DNA of 64,000 nucleotides, taken from positions 62,001 to 126,000 of the forward strand of contig NZ_JANHOF010000009.1 in NCBI RefSeq assembly GCF_024498075.1, in the 5' to 3' direction. Of the stretch, positions 45,856-53,507 are shown piece after piece. Each line of letters opens with the position of its first letter. The first letter of the stretch is position 1. Made by a program: the position numbers and the translations under genes. A model generated the notes under the pieces. The model saw nothing but the letters and a program-made list of their open reading frames with translations. It had not been told where the DNA came from and did no database searches. This DNA comes from Paenibacillus mendelii (lineage in GTDB: Bacteria > Bacillota > Bacilli > Paenibacillales > Paenibacillaceae).

Positions 45856-46740
45856 ATGTATAGATCCAGTCCGGCCGACCGTATGTTTGATTTAGTCAAC
45901 TATGCGATCATGGTTTTCGCTTTTGTCGTCATGGTATTTCCTTTCCTCCATCTGTTCAATTATTCGCTCAGCAATCCGTCGTTCGTCAGCGGAAAGTTTC
46001 TATTCTATCCGAGGCAGTTCACGTTGGACTCCTACAAGGCGATCTTCGAGAACCCGGACGTCTTGAACGGGATATATATATCGACTGCGAGGACGTTAAT
46101 AGGAACGCTATTTATGGCCATCGTCACATCAATGGCGGCATATGTCATTACCCGCGACGACTTGACCGGCATCAAGTTTTTTCGTAAATATTTCGTATTC
46201 ACAATGTATTTCTCGGGCGGCATCATTCCCATGTACATTTTGATCAAAAGCTTAGGCATGGTCGGTTCCTTCTGGGTTTACGTGATCCCGTCCGCCGTCA
46301 GCGTCTTTAATATGATTCTGATCAAAACCTATATCGAAGGTATTCCAAAAGAGCTGGAAGAATCCGCGCTAATCGACGGAGCGAATGACGCTTATCTTTT
46401 CATGAAAATCATTGTGCCGATTTGCATCCCGGTCATGGCTGCCGTTTCGCTATTCGCGGGCATTGGGCAGTGGAATTCATTCATTGATACGCAGTTCTAT
46501 AATGCGATGAATCCGGAATTGTTTCCGCTTCAGTACGTGCTCTACAATTCTTTTCAATCCATTACATCAGTGGAGCAGTTTACCGCAAGCGTCGGAGATC
46601 CCGAAAAATATCGGATGCTTACACCGCAAAGCCTTAAAATTGCGATGACAGTTATAACGGTACTGCCGATCATGATTGTTTATCCATTCCTGCAAAAATA
46701 CTTCATCAAAGGCTTGCTGCTTGGCTCGGTCAAGGGATAA
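45856..46740 (+). CDS. ABC transporter permease, LplC/MalG type
   Basis: 294 residues, six predicted membrane helices and the EAA loop EESALIDGANDAYLFMKIIVP. It ends YFIKGLLLGSVKG, the usual tail of the family. AAAGGAGA precedes ATG 45856 by 7 bases. Second permease of the importer. Confidence 0.9.
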   Translation: MYRSSPADRMFDLVNYAIMVFAFVVMVFPFLHLFNYSLSNPSFVSGKFLFYPRQFTLDSYKAIFENPDVLNGIYISTARTLIGTLFMAIVTSMAAYVITRDDLTGIKFFRKYFVFTMYFSGGIIPMYILIKSLGMVGSFWVYVIPSAVSVFNMILIKTYIEGIPKELEESALIDGANDAYLFMKIIVPICIPVMAAVSLFAGIGQWNSFIDTQFYNAMNPELFPLQYVLYNSFQSITSVEQFTASVGDPEKYRMLTPQSLKIAMTVITVLPIMIVYPFLQKYFIKGLLLGSVKG

Positions 46741-46773
46741 TCACATTGCTTAATGAGAAAGCGAGGAGAGACG

Positions 46774-47622
46774 ATGATTTTCGATTGTCATACGCATATC
46801 GCGGAGCCAGAGCATATCTCCGGTCCATTTCTAGCCGACGCCCAGAAAGCGTGGGGCAATAGCTTCAGTATGAAATGCACGCTTAAGGATCATAGGGAGG
46901 CTCTTCGTAAAGTGAAGAACTGCTCGGGGGCGATTGTACTGGCTATGGATGCGCCGTCGACGGGATTTAATGTTCCCAATGAATATGTAGCCGAATACGT
47001 AAAGGAAAATCCGACCGGACTGTTCGGCTTCGCCAGCGTTGATCCGAATCGGGATGAGCCGCACCGGCTGCTGGAATCCGCCGTGAAGGAACTCGGGCTG
47101 AAGGGGCTGAAGCTGGCCCCGTTTTATCAGGACTTCCATCCACTCGACCGCAAATGTTATCCGTTATACGCGAAGGCCCAGGAGCTCAACTTGCCGATTA
47201 TGTGGCACCAGGGTACTTCTTTCGTGCAGAAGGGGCCCCTCGAAAAATCGAGACCGGTTTATCTGGATCCCGTAAGCCGCTCTTTTCCAGAACTGAAGAT
47301 GGTCATCGCGCATCTGGGGCATCCGTGGATGGGGGAGACGATTTCCGTCGTCCGCAAAAATCCGAACGTATACACGGATATATCGGCGCTGGGCAGCCGG
47401 CCATGGCAGATGTACAACGGATTGATCGAAGCGATCGAATACGGAATAGAGGATAAGCTGCTATTCGGGACGGACTTTCCTTTCTTCAACATCGAACAGA
47501 CGATTGAAGCGTTAAGGGGCCTTAATAAGCTTGTAGACGGCACGAATTTGCCGCGCATACCAGACGCGGTAATCGACAAAATTCTGTATAAGAACACGCC
47601 CGAGCTTCTGGGACTTCAATAA
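46774..47622 (+). CDS. Amidohydrolase family TIM-barrel hydrolase/lactonase (Amidohydro_2)
   Basis: 282 residues. Metal and catalytic residues visible: the HxH of FDCHTHIAEP at the N-terminus, GLKLAPF, IMWHQGT, IAHLGHPW and LLFGTDFPF. This group includes ACMSD-type decarboxylases and sugar or 2-pyrone lactonases. ATG 46774 with AGGAG 5 bases upstream; an in-frame ATG at 46753 overlaps that site. In this operon a lactonase or hydrolase step before the enolase-superfamily enzyme is plausible (inference). Confidence 0.85.
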   Translation: MIFDCHTHIAEPEHISGPFLADAQKAWGNSFSMKCTLKDHREALRKVKNCSGAIVLAMDAPSTGFNVPNEYVAEYVKENPTGLFGFASVDPNRDEPHRLLESAVKELGLKGLKLAPFYQDFHPLDRKCYPLYAKAQELNLPIMWHQGTSFVQKGPLEKSRPVYLDPVSRSFPELKMVIAHLGHPWMGETISVVRKNPNVYTDISALGSRPWQMYNGLIEAIEYGIEDKLLFGTDFPFFNIEQTIEALRGLNKLVDGTNLPRIPDAVIDKILYKNTPELLGLQ

Positions 47623-47635
47623 GGGGGCAGATGGC

Positions 47636-48742
47636 ATGAAAATTATTTCCGTCGAAGCGATTCCGGTCAACCTTCCCTTTCATCAGCCCGTGAGCGATAT
47701 GTGGGGGACGTATGCTTCATCCAATCATGGCATTGTGATCGTCCGTGGCGAATCCGGCGAATACGGCGCCGGAGAAATCGCCTTTGCTTGGTTTGGCGGA
47801 GCGCACTCGCTATGCCATGAAGTGAATACGCAGTGGGCGAACCTGTTAGTCGGCTTGGATATCCGGGATATTTCTGTAATCAACGAAACATTGGACCGCT
47901 TGTGCAGCTTCTCCAAACGCCATTTGTTAGCTAAAGCCGGCGTAGAGATGGCTGTATGGGATTTGCTAGGCAAGACGTTGAATCAACCGGTCTATCAGTT
48001 ATTGGGCGGAAAAAGAAGAAGCCAAATCGCGTTGACCGGCGGCGTTTCGATGGGCGGCAAGGATGCGATGGTGGAGGCGGCACTGCTTAAAGTGTCGGAA
48101 GGCTACCGGGAGCTAAAGCTGAAAATTGGGGCCGACGATAAGCGGGACATCGCCGTCGTCAGCGCCATTCGCGGAGCGATTCCCGATTCTGTGCCGATCA
48201 GGGTCGACGTTAATATGGCTTGGCGGGATCTGAAGCAGGCCAAGATAATGACAGACGAGTTGGAACGATACGGCGTACATATTGTCGAACAGCCGCTGCA
48301 CAGCGACAGGCTGAGCGAATCGGCCTGGTTGCGCAGCAACACCGGCGTGAAGATCCTCATTGACGAGGGCGTGTGGGATGCTGGCGACGCGAAGCGAACT
48401 CTCGACGCCGGCGCTGCCGATATGCTCCACGTATATATATCGGAGGCCGGCGGTTTATGGGGGGCGCGGCAAATTTTCGAGTTGGCGGCACTGCATCATA
48501 CCGATTGTACGATCGGCTCCATGCCGGAAGGGATAGTCGGCGCGGCCGCTTCGGCGCACATCGCCGCCGCAATGGCGAATTTGTCGGGCCATGCTTCCGA
48601 TATTCGCGGGTTTACCGGTTATCGGGAAGACGTCGCGGCGGAGGAGCTGGTTATCCGCGATGGCGCCTTGATCGTGCCGGACGGACCGGGCCTGGGCATA
48701 ACAATCGACTTCGACCGGTTAGACAGGCTGACCGTCAGATGA
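47636..48742 (+). CDS. Enolase superfamily (mandelate racemase/muconate lactonizing) enzyme
   Basis: 368 residues. N-terminal capping domain, then a barrel with the KxK motif (RELKLKIGAD, near 165) and metal ligands in RVDVNMAW, IVEQPL and LIDEGVW. The usual lysine at the end of the sixth strand (family pattern K-x-GG) is absent: the sequence there is LHVYISEAGG. No mandelate-racemase-type histidine is evident at GSMPEG either. It may be a dehydratase using only the KxK lysine, or an enzyme with shifted chemistry. Fourteen bases after the amidohydrolase gene. Confidence 0.85.
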   Translation: MKIISVEAIPVNLPFHQPVSDMWGTYASSNHGIVIVRGESGEYGAGEIAFAWFGGAHSLCHEVNTQWANLLVGLDIRDISVINETLDRLCSFSKRHLLAKAGVEMAVWDLLGKTLNQPVYQLLGGKRRSQIALTGGVSMGGKDAMVEAALLKVSEGYRELKLKIGADDKRDIAVVSAIRGAIPDSVPIRVDVNMAWRDLKQAKIMTDELERYGVHIVEQPLHSDRLSESAWLRSNTGVKILIDEGVWDAGDAKRTLDAGAADMLHVYISEAGGLWGARQIFELAALHHTDCTIGSMPEGIVGAAASAHIAAAMANLSGHASDIRGFTGYREDVAAEELVIRDGALIVPDGPGLGITIDFDRLDRLTVR

Positions 48743-48803
48743 CAGCGGCTTTGTTGCTCAAGCAGCAACGATGCAAGAGGCACAAGGGAGGCGCATAGCA
48801 CGG

Positions 48804-49580
48804 ATGATCTTTCATGACTTGACCTATCGGCAAATCGGCGCGATCGATTTCGAGCAAACGTTAGTCGTCATACCCACGGGAGCTACGGAGCAGCACGGCC
48901 CCCATCTGCCGACGAATACGGATACGCTGATCGTAAGCCGTCTGGCGGAACGCTTGGAGAGATTGCTGCCGGACCGTCTGCTGCTGACTCCGACGATGTG
49001 GCTGGGGCATTCACCCCATCACTTGTCGTTCGGAGGTACATTATCGGCGTGCCATCCTGTTTACATTCAGATGCTCCATTCCATATGCCAATCCTATATC
49101 GGAATGGGCGCGAAGAAGCTTTGGATCTTGAACGGCCATGGCGGCAACGGCGCACCGAACCAGATCGTGCTGCAGCAGCTGAAAACCGAGTATCCGGACA
49201 CGATCGCTGTGGCGGCGGACTATTGGAACCTGGCGAAAGACGCGATTGGCGAAATCCGGGAATCCCCTATCGGCGGTATGGGACACGCATGCGAACTCGA
49301 AACGTCGCTCTATCTGTACCTGGATGAAACCAAGGTTCATTGCGATCTGATAAAGGATGATGGCATTCAACCGTCCGGTGAAATATGGGAGCTTGATATG
49401 CTTCAAGGCAGCAATGCGGCTCGTATCTTCGGATTCGATGAATTGACGGCATCCGGCGTATTCGGCCAGCCGACGTTGGCGACGAAGGACAAAGGCCGCC
49501 GGCTGTTCGAGGCAATATCGGAGCGGCTCGAACAATTCGCCGAGCGATTACTTCAAATAGAAATGAGGGTTCCGACATGA
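48804..49580 (+). CDS. Creatininase family protein
   Basis: 258 residues. Family motifs with the metal ligands: PTGATEQHGPHLPTNTDT near the N-terminus and NGHGGNGAPNQ around residue 110, plus MGHACELETSLYL. Members hydrolyse cyclic amides (creatinine) or act in pyrroloquinoline, formamide or riboflavin-like pathways. The ATG at 48804 has GGGAGG 13 bases upstream, slightly long. It overlaps the RidA gene by four bases (ATGA). A cyclic amide or imine in this pathway is suggested but not shown. Confidence 0.87.
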   Translation: MIFHDLTYRQIGAIDFEQTLVVIPTGATEQHGPHLPTNTDTLIVSRLAERLERLLPDRLLLTPTMWLGHSPHHLSFGGTLSACHPVYIQMLHSICQSYIGMGAKKLWILNGHGGNGAPNQIVLQQLKTEYPDTIAVAADYWNLAKDAIGEIRESPIGGMGHACELETSLYLYLDETKVHCDLIKDDGIQPSGEIWELDMLQGSNAARIFGFDELTASGVFGQPTLATKDKGRRLFEAISERLEQFAERLLQIEMRVPT

Positions 49581-49951
49581 CCAGAACGGCGGTAAGTTCA
49601 TCCCGGGTTCATCCGGTCTTCGGCCATTATTCTTCGGCCATTATGAAAAACAATACGCTATACCTGGCAGGCTTCGGCCCGTTCGACGTTCATCAGCAGC
49701 TTGTGGGAGAGGATATCGTCGAACAGACCCACCAAACGATGAGGAATATCCGGAATTTGCTGGAGGATAACGGCTTCGGCATGCAAGATATCGTCCGCTC
49801 AACGGTTTATTTAAGCGCGATCGAGCACTGGGGGCCGTTCAACGAAGTATACGGGCAATATTTCGAAGCTCCTTATCCTGCCCGTACGGTAGTCGCTTGC
49901 GAGTTGAACGGGTTTCTGGTGGAAGTCGAATGTACGGCGGTCAAAGACTGA
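49577..49951 (+). CDS. RidA/YjgF/YER057c/UK114 family protein
   Basis: 124 residues, the standard single-domain size. The conserved arginine is present in PARTVVACEL and the end reads VEVECTAVKD. RidA proteins hydrolyse reactive enamines/imines released by dehydratases and related enzymes. Its ATG overlaps the creatininase-like gene stop. Together they hint at a nitrogen-containing intermediate in this pathway. Confidence 0.87.
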   Translation: MTRTAVSSSRVHPVFGHYSSAIMKNNTLYLAGFGPFDVHQQLVGEDIVEQTHQTMRNIRNLLEDNGFGMQDIVRSTVYLSAIEHWGPFNEVYGQYFEAPYPARTVVACELNGFLVEVECTAVKD

Positions 49952-49973
49952 GCCGCAGACAAGGAGGGCAACC

Positions 49974-50966
49974 TTGAACAATCCTATACGAATCGGACTG
50001 ATCGGCTGCGGTGATATTGCCGTTACCAGACATCTTCCCGCTTTGCAGGCTTCCCCGCAAGTTTCGATTGCCGCTCTGTGCGATGCCGATCTTGACCGGG
50101 CGAGCCAGCTGGCGGTTCAATATGAAGTCGCGCTGGCGACATCGGATTATACGCAATTGCTCGATGATCCCTCCATTGATGCGGTGGTGATATGCACGCC
50201 GCCATGGGTGACGCCGCATCTAACGATCGCAAGCTTGCATGCGGGCAAGCATGTGCTCTGCGAAAAACCGATGGCGGTCGATCTGGAGACGGCCATGAAA
50301 GTGAGGGAAGCGGAGCAAAGCAGCGGCTATCAGGTGCAAATCGGTTTTACTTACCGGCACGGACCTTTGCTTGAGACGCTGAGAGATTGGATTCGGGATG
50401 ACAAGCTCGGCTCGCCGCTCATTTATCGGCTTGGCATATTCGACGAGGTGTGGGACCCGCAGGGGAATCCCGAGCATTATGAGAGGATCAGCCGAACGAT
50501 GGAGCGGGGATCGCCATCGATCCATGATGGGGCGCATATGGCCGATTTCCTGAATTTCCTGACGGGCTCTGCGGTCGCAGACGTACAGTCGTTCGGTCTT
50601 CGCACGCGTTCGGAGTTTCCGTCCTCCAATTATGACGTATCGGTGATTCGGTTTGAGAACGGCGATATCGCGAAGGTGGAAATCGGCTGGTTCATGCCCC
50701 GTTTTCCCGCCGGGGAATTTGAGGTGGTCGGTCCTCGAGGCATAGCCATATTCGACCGTACTGCCCAGACGGTTCAGTTGAAGAGCGAGACAACAACGCA
50801 GACGGTGAAGCTGGAGGAGGAATACTTCGAATCCTGCTTCCGTATTCAGTTGGACAAATTCATTCGCAGCATCCGTACCGGCGAGCGCTTCGTACCCGGT
50901 ACGAAAGAAGGCATCGCAAGCCTGGCATTAACGAAGGCCATCGAGAAAAGCATACAAGAACGATAA
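49974..50966 (+). CDS. Gfo/Idh/MocA family oxidoreductase
   Basis: 330 residues. Nucleotide-binding IGLIGCGDIA at the N-terminus, VICTPPWVT, the CEKPMAVDL motif with the conserved catalytic Lys-Pro at about residue 92, and the C-terminal beta-sheet domain. The start is TTG 49974 with AAGGAGG 7 bases upstream. Standard length for sugar or inositol dehydrogenases. First of two paralogous oxidoreductases in the operon. Confidence 0.9.
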   Translation: MNNPIRIGLIGCGDIAVTRHLPALQASPQVSIAALCDADLDRASQLAVQYEVALATSDYTQLLDDPSIDAVVICTPPWVTPHLTIASLHAGKHVLCEKPMAVDLETAMKVREAEQSSGYQVQIGFTYRHGPLLETLRDWIRDDKLGSPLIYRLGIFDEVWDPQGNPEHYERISRTMERGSPSIHDGAHMADFLNFLTGSAVADVQSFGLRTRSEFPSSNYDVSVIRFENGDIAKVEIGWFMPRFPAGEFEVVGPRGIAIFDRTAQTVQLKSETTTQTVKLEEEYFESCFRIQLDKFIRSIRTGERFVPGTKEGIASLALTKAIEKSIQER

Positions 50967-50990
50967 CTTTCATCGATAGGGGAGAAGCAA

Positions 50991-51653
50991 GTGAATACCC
51001 ATGATGCGCATTTATTCGAATTGATGAAGGAAAAGCTGTATACCGGCGTTATCTGCGACACGTTGGATGATCTTGGTTACCGGGAGCAGGCAATGACAGA
51101 GACGATCCGGCCGTTGCAGCAGGATATCGTCATCGTAGGCCGTGCTAAAACGATCTTGGCCGCGGACATTTACCATGTTCACGACAATCCTTACGGGTTG
51201 GAGATTAAAGCGCTCGATAGCATTAAACCAGGTGAAGTGGTTATTGCTTGCACGAATCGCTCTGTAAATAACGGCATATGGGGGGAACTGTTGTCCACGG
51301 CCGCCAAGATGAGGGGGAGCACGGGAGCGATCATCGACGGCTTAATCAGAGACACGAAGAAAATCAAGGAGATCGACTTCCCTGTTTTTTGTACGGGAAT
51401 TAAGCCGGTCGATTCCAGGGGAAGAGGGATCGTCATTGATTATGATTGCCCTGTAGTAGCGGGAGGCATTCGCGTTCATCCGGGCGACGTCGTCTTCGCG
51501 GATTGCGACGGTGTAGCGGTTATTCCGGCCGCCGTACTTCAGGAGACAGTCGAGCGGGCGATCGAGAAAGTCGAGAGAGAGAACAATAGCCGCAAGGAGC
51601 TGCTGGAGGGCAAACTGCTGCAGGACGTGTTCGATAAATACGGTGTATTGTAA
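50991..51653 (+). CDS. RraA-like protein (HMG/CHA aldolase or oxaloacetate decarboxylase type)
   Basis: 220 residues. Family core: LYTGVICDTLDDLGYR, GSTGAIIDGLIRDTKKI and VHPGDVVFADCDGVAVIP. Enzymatic members retro-aldol cleave 4-hydroxy-4-methyl-2-oxoglutarate-type acids and decarboxylate oxaloacetate; others regulate RNase E. In a Firmicute catabolic operon an aldolase or decarboxylase role is far likelier. GTG start at 50991 behind GGGGAGAAG. It abuts the SMP-30-like gene without a gap. Confidence 0.85.
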   Translation: MNTHDAHLFELMKEKLYTGVICDTLDDLGYREQAMTETIRPLQQDIVIVGRAKTILAADIYHVHDNPYGLEIKALDSIKPGEVVIACTNRSVNNGIWGELLSTAAKMRGSTGAIIDGLIRDTKKIKEIDFPVFCTGIKPVDSRGRGIVIDYDCPVVAGGIRVHPGDVVFADCDGVAVIPAAVLQETVERAIEKVERENNSRKELLEGKLLQDVFDKYGVL

Positions 51654-52313
51654 TTGGACGCCAAGGTGACAGCGATCAAGGGACGAGGTGAAGCGGCGTT
51701 GAGCGAAGAGTTGTTATACGTCAGCCGGGTGATGACTGAGCCCTTCGGATTTACAGATGGAATCGAAGGTCCGGCATGCGACCGGTATGGCCATTTGTAC
51801 GCGGTTAATTATGCCAGACCGCACACTATTGGCAAAGTTACGCCCGATGGGGAGTGCTCCGTATTTATCGAGCTTCCGAACGGAAGCATCGGCAACGGGA
51901 TACGCTTCAATCGGGCGGGTGACATGTTGATTGCGGATTACACGAATCATAATTTGCTTAAGGTTGATATGACAACCAAAGAGATTGCCGTGCTCGCCCA
52001 TGAGTCTTCTATGAGCCAGCCTAACGATATCGCCATCACAGACGACGACGTCGTCTTTGCAAGCGATCCCGACTGGAACGAATCCTCGGGACGGTTGTGG
52101 AGAATCGATCCGGAAGGGACAGTAACGTTATTGGAAGCGGGCATGGGTACGACGAACGGCATCGAAGTAAGCCCCGATGGAAGAATTTACGTGAACGAGA
52201 CGTTCCAACGGAATATATGGGCATACGATTTATCCTCGGAAGCGAGGGTATCGAATAATGTGGATCAGCCTGGAAGGTGTTGGGCCGCGCAGCGAATGCA
52301 TCAATCAACATAA
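51654..52313 (+). CDS. SMP-30/gluconolactonase family protein, C-terminally truncated
   Basis: 219 residues against about 290 for the family. The beta-propeller start (GFTDGIEGPACDRYGHLYAVNYA), the metal-site segments (EGPA, QPNDIAI, SDPDWN) and GTTNGIEVSPDGRIYVNET are present, but after IWAYDLSSEA the sequence becomes unlike the family and stops; the final blade or two, including the usual second metal-site aspartate region, are missing. The TTG start at 51654 directly follows the RraA-like stop. It may be inactive; I leave it as a CDS because the frame is otherwise clean. Confidence 0.65.
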   Translation: MDAKVTAIKGRGEAALSEELLYVSRVMTEPFGFTDGIEGPACDRYGHLYAVNYARPHTIGKVTPDGECSVFIELPNGSIGNGIRFNRAGDMLIADYTNHNLLKVDMTTKEIAVLAHESSMSQPNDIAITDDDVVFASDPDWNESSGRLWRIDPEGTVTLLEAGMGTTNGIEVSPDGRIYVNETFQRNIWAYDLSSEARVSNNVDQPGRCWAAQRMHQST

Positions 52314-52346
52314 CGGAGAGCTTATTCGAGGGGAGAGTGAAGTTCC

Positions 52347-53507
52347 ATGTTGAATCGGAAAGTAAAGCTTGGCGTTATCGGCTTGGGACCAAGGGGCGTA
52401 TATGTCGCCCGATTATATGCGAAGCATCCGGATTGCGAGATCGTCGCGCTGTGCGACCGGGTTCGCCCAACGGTCGATCAGGCAGCAGCCGTGCTGAATC
52501 CCGATGCGAAGCGGTATACGGACTTCGAGAGCATGCTCCGCAACGAACCGCTAGATGCGGTGCTGATTGCGGCACCGCCGGATATGCAAGTGGATATTGC
52601 CTGCTATGCGATGGAGAAGGGCATTCATGTGACGACGGAGGTGCCCGCCGCGTACACGATGGAACAATGCTGGAGCCTTGTCCGCACGGTGGAGAAAACA
52701 GGTGCTAAATATCAATTGTCCGAGCAAACCCGTTATTGGGGATTTATCCAGGAATGGCGGAAGATGGCCGAAAGGGGAGACTTCGGGCATATACTGCTCG
52801 CAGAAGGCGAATATCTTCATTACGGGGAATGGGATTACTTCATCGATCCGCTCACGGGCGAGCGACTTTACGGAAGCGCCACGCCTCCGGAAGGCCGCGT
52901 TGTGGAGCCGACTTGGCGCAACATCCGATTCTATAACCCGATTTATTACTTACCGCATACGCTAAGCCCGCTTCTAACCATTACGGGCGGAAGAGTGACC
53001 AAAGTATCCTGCATGGGCACGCGTCCTCAAAGCTATTATGTGGACAATTACAAGGCGAGGGATATTGAAGTTGCGCTTATGCATACGAGCACGGATACCG
53101 TTCTAAGAGTTGCCGCCGGCTTTACTTCGCCGCACGGTCCGCGGAAGGAAACCGGTTACCACTGGTACCAAGTGAAAGGAACCGAGCAGACGGCGGAATG
53201 GGCGCGAACGGATGACGATTCACCAAGGCTGTGGACGGCCAAGGACCATAAATGGAGAAACACGGATTGGACGACCGACGTTCAAGACGTTAGCAATTTT
53301 ATCCGGGAAAGTGGCCATGGCAGTGCAGACGGGTGGCCCGTCGTTAACTTTCTTCAGGCGATTAGAGAGGATAAACCGATCGATATGGATGTCTACAAGG
53401 CGGTGGAGACGGCGGCTCCGGCGATATTGGCAGCCGAATCGTCCAATATGGGAGGCGTATTGTTGGAAGTCCCGGATTTCAGAAAGAAGGTGTCCGAACA
53501 TGACTAA
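52347..53507 (+). CDS. Gfo/Idh/MocA family oxidoreductase
   Basis: 386 residues. Cofactor motif LGVIGLGPRGVYVA, then LIAAPPDMQ and TEVPAAYTMEQCW (where most relatives have CEKP, so the catalytic lysine is missing or displaced). This E-V-P form is shared with the oxidoreductase at 8281 (SEVGGAY) and is typical of a Paenibacillus subgroup. ATG 52347, GGGGAGA 9 bases upstream. Overlaps the next gene by 8 bases. Confidence 0.87.
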   Translation: MLNRKVKLGVIGLGPRGVYVARLYAKHPDCEIVALCDRVRPTVDQAAAVLNPDAKRYTDFESMLRNEPLDAVLIAAPPDMQVDIACYAMEKGIHVTTEVPAAYTMEQCWSLVRTVEKTGAKYQLSEQTRYWGFIQEWRKMAERGDFGHILLAEGEYLHYGEWDYFIDPLTGERLYGSATPPEGRVVEPTWRNIRFYNPIYYLPHTLSPLLTITGGRVTKVSCMGTRPQSYYVDNYKARDIEVALMHTSTDTVLRVAAGFTSPHGPRKETGYHWYQVKGTEQTAEWARTDDDSPRLWTAKDHKWRNTDWTTDVQDVSNFIRESGHGSADGWPVVNFLQAIREDKPIDMDVYKAVETAAPAILAAESSNMGGVLLEVPDFRKKVSEHD

